Source: Rhizobiales bacterium IMCC20636
Lineage (GTDB): Bacteria; Pseudomonadota; Alphaproteobacteria; Rhizobiales; GCA-2746425
Length of the DNA stretch: 64,000 nt
NCBI GenBank assembly: GCA_016865015.1
Contig: CP018226.1
Coordinates: forward strand, 1,333,001 to 1,397,000
Reading direction: 5' to 3'
Part shown: positions 32,515 to 41,582 of the stretch, piece after piece
How positions within the stretch are numbered: the stretch's first letter is position 1
How the letters are laid out: every line of letters begins with the position of its first letter
Notes under the pieces: generated by a model
The model's input: the letters and a program-made list of their open reading frames with translations, nothing else
What the model was told of the DNA's origin: nothing
Database searches by the model: none
Translations under genes and position numbers: made by a program

Positions 32515-33471
32515 ATGAAACTTTTCAAGGGTTTGGCCCTGGCTTCAACTTTGCTGGCAGCAACAGCATTCGCCAGCCATGCAGAGACACGTGTGACGTA
32601 CAAATCGGCGTCGTCCAGTTCGTCCTATTATCAAATGGCGGTGCAGATTGCCGAGGCCATGAAAGCGGGGACAAATGGTGATGTGATCGTCACGGTTGAA
32701 GAGAGCCAGGGCTCTGTCCAGAATGTGATGGAAGCTGCGGTTCGAACCGGCAATTATGTGTTCACCACGCCGCCTGCGCTGATTGGTCTGGCGCAGGGTG
32801 GCAAGGCCATGTTTACTGGCAAGGGCAACCCGAAATTCGATGAGATCAGGGCGCTGTTTCCAATTCCATCGCTGACCATGCATTTTGTCATGCGTGATGA
32901 TGCAGGCATCAATTCCTTTGCCGATATGGAAGGCAAGACAATTCTGATCGGCAAAGGCTCGTTCGGTGCAAGTGAGGGCGCGAAATATCTCGGGCTGTTT
33001 GGTCTGGAAGCGAAGGTCAATTTGCCGGATGTGGAATTGTCCAATGCCGTACCGGCCCTGAAGAACGGACAGATTGACGGCTTCGTCACCGCCGGATCCT
33101 GGCCGGCACCGAATGTCATTGAAGCTGCAGCCAGTGTTGGCGTAAAAGTTCTTTCGCTGGATGACGAACAGATTGCTGCCACCAAGCGCACCAAGCTGGT
33201 GATCCCTGCGGGTACCTATGCCGGACAGGACGCAGACATCGTCACCACATCACTGCCGGTTGTGGCCTATACCACCACCGAAATGGATGATGACACGGCC
33301 TATCAGCTGACCAAAACCTATTGGGACCAGAAGGCCAAGATGGGTGAGGATGCAGCCTGGTGGGATGGTGTGGATCAGGATTTGATGGGCACCATTACCA
33401 GTGCCATTCATCCAGGTGCCCTGCGCTACTATACGGAGATGGGCTTTCCGATCACCGATGCGCAGAAATAA
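32515..33471 (+). CDS. TAXI-family TRAP substrate-binding protein
   Basis: Periplasmic receptor of 318 aa. A signal peptide (residues 1-23, SHA) is followed by the TAXI pattern RVTYKSASSSSSYYQMAVQI, the NGQIDGFVTAGSWPAPNVIE loop and a C-terminal IHPGALRYYTEMGF, all characteristic of TRAP-associated extracytoplasmic immunogenic proteins. Ligands in this family are mostly glutamate or 2-oxo acids; here unknown. GGGAGGAAAATTT precedes the ATG. The fused permease gene follows after nine bases. Confidence 0.92.
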   Translation: MKLFKGLALASTLLAATAFASHAETRVTYKSASSSSSYYQMAVQIAEAMKAGTNGDVIVTVEESQGSVQNVMEAAVRTGNYVFTTPPALIGLAQGGKAMFTGKGNPKFDEIRALFPIPSLTMHFVMRDDAGINSFADMEGKTILIGKGSFGASEGAKYLGLFGLEAKVNLPDVELSNAVPALKNGQIDGFVTAGSWPAPNVIEAAASVGVKVLSLDDEQIAATKRTKLVIPAGTYAGQDADIVTTSLPVVAYTTTEMDDDTAYQLTKTYWDQKAKMGEDAAWWDGVDQDLMGTITSAIHPGALRYYTEMGFPITDAQK

Positions 33472-33480
33472 CGCGCAGGC

Positions 33481-35280
33481 GTGATAACGGGTTCATTGTC
33501 CAATGCTGCTGATGAAGGCGCGCTGTCCGGTACAGCGCGCCTGTTTTGGTGTGCGTTAGGGGCTATCTCCATCGCATTTCATATCTGGCTGATCTTTTCC
33601 GGCCTGGTGCCCAATCTCTTGAGCCGCCCCCTGCACATGGCGCTGGCATTGCCCTGGGTACTTGTCTTCATGGCCAGAACGCAGCGGCAGCGCATCAGTG
33701 GTGTGGTCTGGTGTTTGCTGGGTGTGGCCGCCTGCATCTGGATCGCGCTCAATGAGGATGCGCTGGGCGATCAATATGGCACGCTCAATGGTGATTTTCA
33801 GCTGGGGGTGGCTGTGGTGTTGCTGGCGGTGACGCTTGAAATGGCACGGCGTGCCATCAGTTGGCCGCTGCCAACCGTTGCTGCGCTGGCTTTGGTCTAT
33901 GGCCTGTTCGGGCAACATGTTCCCGGCGAGTTTGGCTATGCCGGCATACCGCTGCAAAGCTTTCTGGGTACGCTGACGGTTGCCGAAGGCGGAATCTGGG
34001 GCAAGCTGACCGGGGTGTCTGTCAGCATTGTTGCGATCTTCGTGATCTTCGGGGCTATTCTGAATGCCGGTGAGGCGGGGCAGGGCTTCATGAATGTGGC
34101 CTCTGCGGCGGCGGGTCGCCTGCGCGGTGGCGCGGCCAAAGTGTCGGTGCTGTCATCGGCGCTGTTCGGTTCCATTTCCGGCTCGGCCTCGGCCAATGTG
34201 GCCTCGACGGGCGCCATCACCCTGCCTGCCATGCTCCGCCTTGGCTATCCCAGGCGGCTGGCGGCAGCGGTTGAAGCCGTGGCCTCCTCTGGCGGACAGA
34301 TCATGCCACCCTTGATGGGGGCAGGGGCGTTTGTGATGGTGGAGCTGACCGGCACACCCTATGAGCAGATCATTCTGGCGGCGCTGCTGCCTGCCCTGTT
34401 GTATTTTGCCGCTGTCTGGGTGGGCATCGACATGTTCTCTCTGCGCTTTCCTTTGCGCGGCGTTCCGAAGGAAGAGCAGCCGTCCCTGCGGCAGTTGGCG
34501 ATTACCTCTGCGTTCTTTCTGGTGCCGTTCGGGGTGCTGCTGTGGGGCATGTTCGGGGCGAATGTCACACCGCAATATGCGGCCTGTCTGGCGATGCTGG
34601 CAGGCGCAGCATTGCTGCTGGTGGATGGCCGCCTTTCCTTCGATGCGCAGCGGACATTGGCGCGGGTCGAGGCGGTGCTGATGAATGCCGGGCGTCAGAT
34701 TGCGCTGATTGCCTCCATCATTCTGTGTGCCTCGATCATCATCGGTGTTCTGGGCATGACGGGTCTTGGGGTGAAGATCACCTCGCTGATTCTGTCCGGT
34801 TCCGGCGGCATGTTGTGGTCGGCTTTGCTGCTGACCGCATTTGCCTGTCTGATCCTTGGCATGGAGGTGCCAACGACAGCCGCCTATGTAATCTGTATCT
34901 CCGTGGCCGGGCCTGCGCTGATTGATCTGGGGCTTGAACCCCTGCAGGCGCATTTGTTCGTGTTCTGGTTTGCATTGCTCTCAACCATCACGCCGCCTGT
35001 GTGTGGCGCTGTCTTCATTGCCGCCGGCATGGTGGAGGAGAACTGGCTGAAAGTGGCGCTGACCGCCATGGCGCTTGGTATGGGGCTGTATTTCATTCCT
35101 TTGGGGATGATCGCCAATCCTGGATTGATCCGGCTTGGTGAAACGCCGGTGATTGCGCTGATTGCTGCCGCCAAGGTTCTGGTGGCGCTGGTGGCTTTGT
35201 CTTTCGCGGTGATCGCACCGCGTTTTTTTCTGTGGCGCATGGTCGCATTAGTGGTGGGACTGGTGGTGCTTTTCATCTAA
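33481..35280 (+). CDS. TRAP transporter fused permease (DctQ-DctM)
   Basis: Fused membrane subunit of 599 aa used with TAXI receptors. The first 130 residues hold the four DctQ-like helices; the remainder is DctM-like with GSISGSASANVASTGAITLPAM (about 236-258), the LEVPTTAAY-type segment ILGMEVPTTAAYVI and the ITPPVCGAVFIAAGM motif. The start is GTG at 33481, nine bases after the receptor gene. Transport should be sodium-coupled import. Confidence 0.93.
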   Translation: MITGSLSNAADEGALSGTARLFWCALGAISIAFHIWLIFSGLVPNLLSRPLHMALALPWVLVFMARTQRQRISGVVWCLLGVAACIWIALNEDALGDQYGTLNGDFQLGVAVVLLAVTLEMARRAISWPLPTVAALALVYGLFGQHVPGEFGYAGIPLQSFLGTLTVAEGGIWGKLTGVSVSIVAIFVIFGAILNAGEAGQGFMNVASAAAGRLRGGAAKVSVLSSALFGSISGSASANVASTGAITLPAMLRLGYPRRLAAAVEAVASSGGQIMPPLMGAGAFVMVELTGTPYEQIILAALLPALLYFAAVWVGIDMFSLRFPLRGVPKEEQPSLRQLAITSAFFLVPFGVLLWGMFGANVTPQYAACLAMLAGAALLLVDGRLSFDAQRTLARVEAVLMNAGRQIALIASIILCASIIIGVLGMTGLGVKITSLILSGSGGMLWSALLLTAFACLILGMEVPTTAAYVICISVAGPALIDLGLEPLQAHLFVFWFALLSTITPPVCGAVFIAAGMVEENWLKVALTAMALGMGLYFIPLGMIANPGLIRLGETPVIALIAAAKVLVALVALSFAVIAPRFFLWRMVALVVGLVVLFI

Positions 35281-35307
35281 AAGCAACTGTCCAAAACAGG
35301 TCTGTTT

Positions 35308-36261
35308 ATGTCTGAGTATTTCAAAAAACTGCTGGAAAAAAGCTGGATCACCTTTGTTGATCTCTGCAAGGTCATGATTCCCATCCTCATTCTGGTGCGG
35401 ATTGCCGAAGTCTATGGCTTGATAGACGCGATGGGGCCGATGCTGGAACCGGTTATGGGCGTGATGGGACTGCCTGCCGAGACCGGCATTGTATGGGTCA
35501 GTGCCTTGCTGGTCGGGCTCTATGCGGGCTTTGGCGCGCTTCCGGTTCTGGCCGGAGTAGAGATGAGCGTGGCGCAAATCAGCATTCTTGCGTCGATCAT
35601 GCTGATTGCCCATGCGCTGCCGATGGAACAGGCCATCGTCAAACGCACCGGCGTGACCTTTATCGGGACTGTCTTGCTGCGGTTTTTTGGTGCCATTGTC
35701 TATGGTGTGCTGGTGTTCTGGATCTGCGACTGGCTATCTGTCCTGCAGCAACCGGTTGATCTGTCGCTGTTCACAGCCGGCAGCAGCGAGGACATCAGCC
35801 ATTGGCAATATGCCGTCGCTTCCATCAAGACTTTGCTGATTGTTCTGGTGATCATCATTGTGCTGTTTGTGGCACTGGATATCAGCGAGAAGACCGGTTT
35901 TACCGATCTGTTCACCAGAGCCTCCATTCCGCTGATCCGCCTGTCTGGCCTCAACCGTGAAATCGCGCCCCTGACAACCATCGGTGTGCTGTTGGGTTTG
36001 CTGTATGGCGGCGGGTTGATTATTGGCGAATCCCGCGAGAAGAATTTTTCGCTGCGGGCCAAGACCCTGGCCCTGTGCTGGCTGTCTTTGTGTCACGGAT
36101 TGATTGAGGATACCGGCATCATGTTGGCTCTGGGGGCCAATATCTGGATCATTCTGGTGGGGCGGGTTGTGTTTACGCTGATCGTGGTCAGGATTATGGC
36201 GACGCTTTGGCCGCGCTCCCCTGAAGCCATCGCAAAAGAGGCCGCATCACAAGCGGGGTGA
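35308..36261 (+). CDS. Nucleoside-recognition (Gate) domain membrane protein
   Basis: Integral membrane protein of 317 aa with about nine hydrophobic segments and two Gate-domain repeats. The first centres on GIVWVSALLVGLYAGFGALP and the second on TTIGVLLGLLYGGGLIIGES, with SLCHGLIEDTGIMLALGAN near the end. Relatives include SpmA/SpmB and the pore half of concentrative nucleoside transporters. The substrate is unknown. It is 27 bases downstream of the TRAP permease and probably in that operon. Its last 68 bases overlap the convergent gene's 3' end. Confidence 0.8.
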   Translation: MSEYFKKLLEKSWITFVDLCKVMIPILILVRIAEVYGLIDAMGPMLEPVMGVMGLPAETGIVWVSALLVGLYAGFGALPVLAGVEMSVAQISILASIMLIAHALPMEQAIVKRTGVTFIGTVLLRFFGAIVYGVLVFWICDWLSVLQQPVDLSLFTAGSSEDISHWQYAVASIKTLLIVLVIIIVLFVALDISEKTGFTDLFTRASIPLIRLSGLNREIAPLTTIGVLLGLLYGGGLIIGESREKNFSLRAKTLALCWLSLCHGLIEDTGIMLALGANIWIILVGRVVFTLIVVRIMATLWPRSPEAIAKEAASQAG

Positions 36262-37171
36262 GATACATCGGCACCTGAAAGCAGCCGATGAAGAGCAGCC
36301 AGGGAGCTGTGACGCCAACCGGCAGCGCTGCCAGAAACAATGCCAGATTGCGATTGCCCGATGGAATTGCGGGCGTCAGTTCGGATGCGGTGGGTGATCT
36401 GCCCTGGGCGCGTGCCCGCAAGGTGATGATGAACGCATGCAGTATCTGCGCCCCCAGATTGGCAAAACAGGCAATCACCAGAACCCACAACACCCGCAGT
36501 GGATCTGTCAGCAAGACCGGCTGAATGGCATCCATCAGGGCCAGCACAAAAATGGCCAGGGCAAGTGTGTTCATGCCGTTCAGGATGAGAGGTGCCTGCT
36601 CTCCAAGTGCGCGGGTGACAGGGCGTCTGAACAGCAGTGCTGCGATGCCCGCAATTCCGATGAGGCCGAGCAGTTTGAGCGAGACCACCCAAAGCGAGGT
36701 TTCCGTCGCTACATTGGGTAACAGCGACAGGATGGGGAATGAGGTCAGGGGCATCAATGTGGTGCCGATGATCAGAAGGCGCATCGCTCTGCCGCCATCG
36801 AGACCCATCAGCATTGCAAATGCGGGCGCGCCGGAAATCGAGGCTCCCGCGTAAACCACGGTCAAAATATCCCGCCACAGTTCCGGCACCGGCAGGGCGG
36901 TCAGGATTACAAACATGACGAGCGGTGTAACCAGTTGCAGCATCAACACGACAGCGATGTCTGTCACGGCTTGGCGTCGGGTGACATGCAGCGCGCTGAC
37001 TTCGATGCGCAAGGCAGAGATAAACAGAATGACTGCCACCATTTCGGGAATGTGGGGGCGCAGGACTCCCGCGGTTGCCGGAAATGCGATTCCGCCAACA
37101 AGGCCAGCCACCAGAACCCATTGGGCGTGGCGGGCAATGATCAGAAAGGGTGTGGCAAAGGAAGCAGGCAC
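36194..37171 (-). CDS. BASS-family (bile acid:sodium symporter-like) transporter
   Basis: Membrane protein of 325 aa with about nine to ten helices. VVYAGASISGAPAFAMLMGL and IPSGNRNLALFLAALP match the two crossover motifs of bile-acid/sodium symporters and their bacterial relatives, which import organic acids or sulfonates. It is the last gene on the strand after the two-component kinase, six bases downstream of it. The C-terminal 22 codons are encoded antisense to the end of the Gate-domain gene. Confidence 0.78.
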   Translation of the reverse strand: MPASFATPFLIIARHAQWVLVAGLVGGIAFPATAGVLRPHIPEMVAVILFISALRIEVSALHVTRRQAVTDIAVVLMLQLVTPLVMFVILTALPVPELWRDILTVVYAGASISGAPAFAMLMGLDGGRAMRLLIIGTTLMPLTSFPILSLLPNVATETSLWVVSLKLLGLIGIAGIAALLFRRPVTRALGEQAPLILNGMNTLALAIFVLALMDAIQPVLLTDPLRVLWVLVIACFANLGAQILHAFIITLRARAQGRSPTASELTPAIPSGNRNLALFLAALPVGVTAPWLLFIGCFQVPMYLTPLVMRPLLRWLQGSAAKASP

Positions 37172-37177
37172 AAAACT

Positions 37178-38629
37178 CTACGGTGCTAATGGCAGGTCAA
37201 TGGTGACGATGAGACCGCCTTCGGTGGCGTTTTGCAAGCGGATTTCGCCACCATGGCTGTGAATGATGGATCGTGCAATGGAAAGTCCCAGTCCTGTGCC
37301 GCCGGTTTCCCTGCTCCGGGACCTTTCCAGTCGCGCAAACGGTTTGAACATTTCTTCCATTCGGTCATCTGGAATTCCCGGACCATTGTCCCTGATTTCG
37401 ATGCCGACGGAGTCGGATTTTGAGCTGACGGAGATATTGGCCTGTTCACCGTAGAGAATTGCATTTTCCAGCAGGTTGTTGATGGCTCGTTTCAGCGAAA
37501 GCGGACGACCGCGCAGCAATGGTGTAGACGCTGTACTGGCTGTCAGGTCGATCTGCTTACCCTGGGCTTTGAAAATTGAGGAGCACTCATCCAGCAAGGA
37601 CAGTACATCAACCTGCGAAATGGGCTCACTGGCAGCATCATCGCGGGCAAAGGCCAACACGCTTTCTGTCATGCTCTGCATTTCATCCAGAGTGCGGATC
37701 ATGTTGTCTCTTGCGGTCACATCGTCCAGCAGCTCAGCACGCAGGCGCAGACTGGTGATGGGCGTGCGTAAATCATGGGAGATCGCCGCCAGCATCTGCG
37801 TGCGATCTTTCACAAAGCGGGTCAGCCTGTTCTGCATGGCATTGAAGGCTGATGTGGCCAAACGAATTTCTCGCGGACCGGTTTCAACCAGTGGCGGTAC
37901 GTCCTCACCGCGTCCCAACGCATCGGCGGCGATGGTCAAATCTTTCATCGGGCGGGTGACGCGGCGCAGAAACCAGATGGCAATGGCGCAGAGGATGAGT
38001 GCCAGAGCAATGTTGTAGACCAGGCTGGTCTTGAGCCACTCCAGATCGCGTCCCGGCAGGCGCAGAACCGTATTCAGCCAGCGACCGGGTGACAGCTCAA
38101 GTGACACGATGAGCCTGTCGACCTGCATGGGCCGGAGCCGGTCGGGATTACCGGTGCGTGGCCGGTCACGGTCTCCTCTTGGCTCTCGCCTTGCGGTGCG
38201 TCTCGCCTCGCGGTTGTCGTCATTGCTTTGAAAGCGTTTTTCAATGAAACGGGCTTCGACCCGTGCCGTCAGTCCAGATTCCTCCTGCAGCCGCGCTTCC
38301 AGTCGCCTTGTGAGCGCGGTGCTGTCGACAGAGCGAGCCAGGGGTTCTGCATCAATGGTGAGGCGTCGTTCTGCACTGCTGAGCGCAATCAGCAGGCGTT
38401 GTTCCGTCGGACCATCGGTGTTCTGAAGCAGCTCGGCAGCAATACTGATCTGCCCGATGAGGGGGCCTGCAGCCCCGCGGCGAAACGCGTCGGCACGTTC
38501 TCCGGCAACGAGTATGATATTGATGGTCTGGGAGATCAGGATCGTCAGGATGATCAATATGATGATCTGTCCGGTCAGTCCGGCTGGCCAGATGAAGCGC
38601 CACCACGGTTTGCGAGGGGCGGTACTCAT
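37178..38629 (-). CDS. Two-component sensor histidine kinase
   Basis: Inner-membrane kinase of 483 aa. TM helices at about 20-42 and 202-222 bracket a 160-residue periplasmic sensor that contains a striking Arg/Asp-rich stretch (139-166). HAMP follows (about 220-272), then the H-box AAISHDLRTPITSLRLRAE with His285, N-box RAINNLLENAILYG, and G-boxes RDNGPGIPDD and GGTGLGLSIA. Its start overlaps the regulator's stop by four bases (ATGA). The charged sensor could bind cations or cationic peptides (inference). The EF-hand protein divergently encoded next door is the obvious candidate target. Confidence 0.95.
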   Translation of the reverse strand: MSTAPRKPWWRFIWPAGLTGQIIILIILTILISQTINIILVAGERADAFRRGAAGPLIGQISIAAELLQNTDGPTEQRLLIALSSAERRLTIDAEPLARSVDSTALTRRLEARLQEESGLTARVEARFIEKRFQSNDDNREARRTARREPRGDRDRPRTGNPDRLRPMQVDRLIVSLELSPGRWLNTVLRLPGRDLEWLKTSLVYNIALALILCAIAIWFLRRVTRPMKDLTIAADALGRGEDVPPLVETGPREIRLATSAFNAMQNRLTRFVKDRTQMLAAISHDLRTPITSLRLRAELLDDVTARDNMIRTLDEMQSMTESVLAFARDDAASEPISQVDVLSLLDECSSIFKAQGKQIDLTASTASTPLLRGRPLSLKRAINNLLENAILYGEQANISVSSKSDSVGIEIRDNGPGIPDDRMEEMFKPFARLERSRSRETGGTGLGLSIARSIIHSHGGEIRLQNATEGGLIVTIDLPLAP

Positions 38630-39348
38630 GTTTTCTCAACTGTCCCCGAGAATTTGTAACCGCCGCCCCAGACGGTCTGGATGAGCACCGGGTTCTTCGG
38701 GTCATCTTCGATTTTCTTGCGTAGCCGGCTGACCTGATTGTCGATGGCCCGATCAAATGGGCCGGCATTGCGCCCGCGCGTCAAATCAATCAGCTGGTCA
38801 CGGGTCAGCACCATATTGGGCCGTTCGACAAAAATGGAGAGCAGGGAGAACTCACCGCTGCTCAGACCAACATCAGGACCGCCATTCTTTGATAATTTCC
38901 GTGTGGTTGAATCAAACGACCAACCGTTGAAATCATATCGGGTGCCGTCAGTGGGTTCGCGTTGTGGCGGCAGACTCTGTGAGCGGCGCAGCACAGCTTT
39001 TATCCGGGCCAGCAACTCACGCGGGTTGAACGGTTTGGTGACATAATCATCTGCACCCATTTCCAGCCCGATGATTTTATCTGTGTCCTCGATGACTGCC
39101 GTCAGCAGAATGACCGGGGTGTTTGTGGTTTCCCGAAGGAAGCGGCACAGGGTCAGCCCATCTTCACCCGGCATCATGATATCGAGGATGATCAGATCAA
39201 ATGCATAGGCCTTGACCGTCTGGCGCAAGGCAGCGCCGCCATCAGCGGTCATCGCTCTGAAGCCGTTCTTTTTAAGGTATTGTGCCAGTGGATCGCGAAT
39301 ATCGCGATGGTCATCGACAACGAGAATATGAGGTGCTTGTTCTTCCAT
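38626..39348 (-). CDS. OmpR-family response regulator
   Basis: DNA-binding regulator of 240 aa. The receiver has HILVVDDHRDIR, phosphoacceptor Asp56 in DIMMPGEDG and Lys in TKPFNPRELL. The winged helix (about 140-235) has SSGEFSLLSIFVERPNMVLTR and VWGGGYKFSG. It is cognate to the overlapping kinase gene. Homologues in rhizobia control envelope or metal responses, but the particular regulon is not identifiable. The divergent region toward the EF-hand gene contains repeat motifs it may bind. Confidence 0.94.
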   Translation of the reverse strand: MEEQAPHILVVDDHRDIRDPLAQYLKKNGFRAMTADGGAALRQTVKAYAFDLIILDIMMPGEDGLTLCRFLRETTNTPVILLTAVIEDTDKIIGLEMGADDYVTKPFNPRELLARIKAVLRRSQSLPPQREPTDGTRYDFNGWSFDSTTRKLSKNGGPDVGLSSGEFSLLSIFVERPNMVLTRDQLIDLTRGRNAGPFDRAIDNQVSRLRKKIEDDPKNPVLIQTVWGGGYKFSGTVEKT

Positions 39349-39489
39349 GGCGCTGTTTTAAACCGGATTTGCTCGATGAGGAATCTTTAGTTGTCGCAAA
39401 ATGTATCACTGCGAGGAACGCAGACAGTTTGATGCAAACACGGGCGTTCTGAAGGATAGTTCTGCGACAATTGCTCCCCATGTTGAGAC

Positions 39490-39509
39490 TGTCACAACGA
39501 GATGTGACG
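39490..39509. promoter_or_regulatory. Inverted repeat upstream of the EF-hand gene
   Basis: TGTCACA-N6-TGTGACG, six of seven arm bases complementary, ending 29 bases before the EF-hand start codon. A second repeat pair, TTGTCGCA (39391) and TGCGACAA (39463), flanks the promoter region. Either could be bound by the adjacent response regulator. Confidence 0.4.
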
Positions 39510-39538
39510 GATACACCCCAACTTTATCGGAGCATAAA

Positions 39539-40216
39539 ATGACCAAAACAACAAACAAACGAATTTTGAAAACCGGCATTGCAGCAACAACTATTGCGCT
39601 GATTGGTGCCTTTGGCCTGACCGCTGGTGCAGAAGCTTTTGGTGGCAAGGGCGGCGAAGGTCGTGGCGGACATGGTCGCATGGGCGGCATGGGCCAACAG
39701 ATGATGCAGGGCATGGATCAGGATAGCGACGGAACTGTTACGGAAGCAGAAGTTGAAGCGCACCTGCTGAACATGTTTGCAACTGTCGATTCCAACAGTG
39801 ATGGCGCTGTTACCCTGGATGAAATGAAAGCCGCTCGTGACGCGCACCGCGCAGCCAATGCAGCGGACCGTCCGGAAGGCCGCAAAGGTGGTGGCGAGCA
39901 ATCTGAAAAACACGGTAAGCGCCATGCTGAGCGTGGAGAAGGCCGCGGCGGAAAACACGGCCAACGTGGTGAACGCGGAGACCGTGGTATGGAACGCATG
40001 TTCCAGCGCGCAGATGCTGACGATAATGGCAGCGTGTCGGAAGAAGAGTTCAAATCTGCGATTTCAACCTACACTGACAACATCGCAGAGCGAGCAAACC
40101 GCGCCGCTGAACGCCAGCAAGCCCGCTTCAGTGCCCTTGACACCAATGGTGATGGCCAGATTTCAGCTGAAGAATTTCAGGCTGGTCGTGATGGCAAACG
40201 CGGTGGCAAACGCTAA
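39539..40216 (+). CDS. Secreted four-EF-hand, Gly/His/Arg-rich protein
   Basis: Exported protein of 225 aa: signal peptide (residues 1-33, AEA) and then four canonical EF-hand loops at 60-71, 84-95, 159-170 and 201-212, each with Asp at position 1 and Glu at position 12. A Gly/Arg/His/Lys-rich linker (35-55 and 110-150) separates the pairs. It should bind calcium in the periplasm; the His-rich linker could bind transition metals. The ATG at 39539 has CGGAG upstream; earlier in-frame codons lack a signal sequence. The divergent two-component genes suggest a metal- or envelope-responsive unit (inference). Confidence 0.88.
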   Translation: MTKTTNKRILKTGIAATTIALIGAFGLTAGAEAFGGKGGEGRGGHGRMGGMGQQMMQGMDQDSDGTVTEAEVEAHLLNMFATVDSNSDGAVTLDEMKAARDAHRAANAADRPEGRKGGGEQSEKHGKRHAERGEGRGGKHGQRGERGDRGMERMFQRADADDNGSVSEEEFKSAISTYTDNIAERANRAAERQQARFSALDTNGDGQISAEEFQAGRDGKRGGKR

Positions 40217-40245
40217 GCCAGACTAGTTGATTGGGGTGCTAAACA

Positions 40246-40274
40246 GCCGGGCAAAGTCTCTCCCTTTGCCCGGC
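40246..40274 (+). terminator. Terminator-like hairpin after the EF-hand gene
   Basis: Perfect 11-bp stem GCCGGGCAAAG/CTTTGCCCGGC (40246-40256 with 40264-40274), 7-base loop, followed only by TTCCCTT. The stem is strong but the T-run is interrupted. Confidence 0.7.
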
Positions 40275-40439
40275 TTCCCTTGTCACTTTCCCACCACAAC
40301 TATAGAGTTTTAGGCCTAGATGCTGGATTGACCTATTTTGAAGCTTGGTAGCCGCCGTAACCCGTATCACATGACGCCCAATGCCATGTGAAGCAGACGC
40401 AACGCCATAAGCTGGACACAAATTGCAAGAAAGAGACTG

Positions 40440-41453
40440 ATGCCCATGCGAACTGCCACCGCCTTGTGTTTTTCATCGATGTTGCTCGCCGTCAGCGCTG
40501 GTGCCGGACTTGCGCATGAAGACAGTGCTGCTATCGACCGTATTATCGAGATGTTTGATGATGGTGTTATTGTTGGAGAGCCGAAGACCGTAGAATGCAC
40601 CTTGTCTGGTGGTACCAAGACCGAGTGTCTCAGCATTTCCGTCAAATCCAATTTGACAGAAGACGAGATGGGGCCGTGGTGTCCGCGAAATGTCTCGGAT
40701 GGTCCCGATGTATCAGGCATTTGGCTTGACGCGGGTAAGGCCTATGATGCTGATGGCAGTTTCGTGGAAAACCTGGCGACGTTTTACAACGATCCAGAGT
40801 GGCAACTATTTGATCCAGACACGGGCCAAATTCGGGTCACCGACACGCAGATTGCCTGTGAAGCGGCCGCCAAGCCTGATGTGGAGGCCGAATACAACAA
40901 TTACTGTGTTGAGTGTCTGCAATCCTATCTCAGCGAGGACGTGGTGACGACTTATGTCTTGCCGCTGCACCCGGTAGATTTGGAAACCCCTGCCGAACTT
41001 GGTTTCGCCGGAGGTGTCGGGGTTGCATTCAATGGTGTGAATTTCGATCCGCCAGCACCAGCCGCGTTCATTCTGGCTGCGCATACAATTGCACCATTTG
41101 ATGATTGTGGTGGTCATGTAAATCCCCATGCCGGGTACCACTATCATGCTGCCGCGGGCTGCAGCCCGGAAACAAGCAGTGTCGCTGATCACGGGCCCAT
41201 TATCGGGATTGCGATGGATGGTTACCCACTGACGTCACGCCTGGATGGCGATGGCTCCGAACCGTCAAACCTTGATGCATGTCGAGGTCATGTTGTCGAG
41301 GGTCTGGGCTACCACTATCACGCCAATGAGATTGGATCGAACCAGACTATTGGCTGCTTTACGGCAGAGACCGGATGCAGCCTGCAGGATCCGGATCAAA
41401 TTTGTGATGCATCCGCGGTGGCTGACCGGCGCGGTCCGCCGCCGCCGGGATAG
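40440..41453 (+). CDS. Secreted YHYH-domain protein
   Basis: Exported protein of 337 aa. A signal peptide (about 1-25, GLAH) leads to a long beta-rich domain with two copies of the YHYH motif: CGGHVNPHAGYHYHAAAGC and CRGHVVEGLGYHYHANE. Eleven or more cysteines suggest disulfides, in keeping with a periplasmic or extracellular location. YHYH proteins occur in marine bacteria near secreted oxidases; their reaction is not established, but the clustered His/Tyr suggest a metal site. It ends in a Pro/Gly tail. A terminator follows. Confidence 0.8.
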   Translation: MPMRTATALCFSSMLLAVSAGAGLAHEDSAAIDRIIEMFDDGVIVGEPKTVECTLSGGTKTECLSISVKSNLTEDEMGPWCPRNVSDGPDVSGIWLDAGKAYDADGSFVENLATFYNDPEWQLFDPDTGQIRVTDTQIACEAAAKPDVEAEYNNYCVECLQSYLSEDVVTTYVLPLHPVDLETPAELGFAGGVGVAFNGVNFDPPAPAAFILAAHTIAPFDDCGGHVNPHAGYHYHAAAGCSPETSSVADHGPIIGIAMDGYPLTSRLDGDGSEPSNLDACRGHVVEGLGYHYHANEIGSNQTIGCFTAETGCSLQDPDQICDASAVADRRGPPPPG

Positions 41454-41493
41454 CCAGTGCAAACAATCGGAAGATATCATTGTTTTGGATGAT

Positions 41494-41532
41494 AAAGCCG
41501 GGCAGGGGAGCAGTCCCCAACCCGGCTTTTCT
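41494..41532 (+). terminator. Rho-independent terminator after the YHYH gene
   Basis: Stem AAAGCCGGG/CCCGGCTTT (41494-41502 with 41521-41529), with an inner GGGG/CCCC pairing and the T-rich tail TTTTCTT. Confidence 0.88.
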
Positions 41533-41582
41533 TATGCCTGAAGGCTGTGGTCTGCCATCAGATCAAATACGTCATGGGCCGA

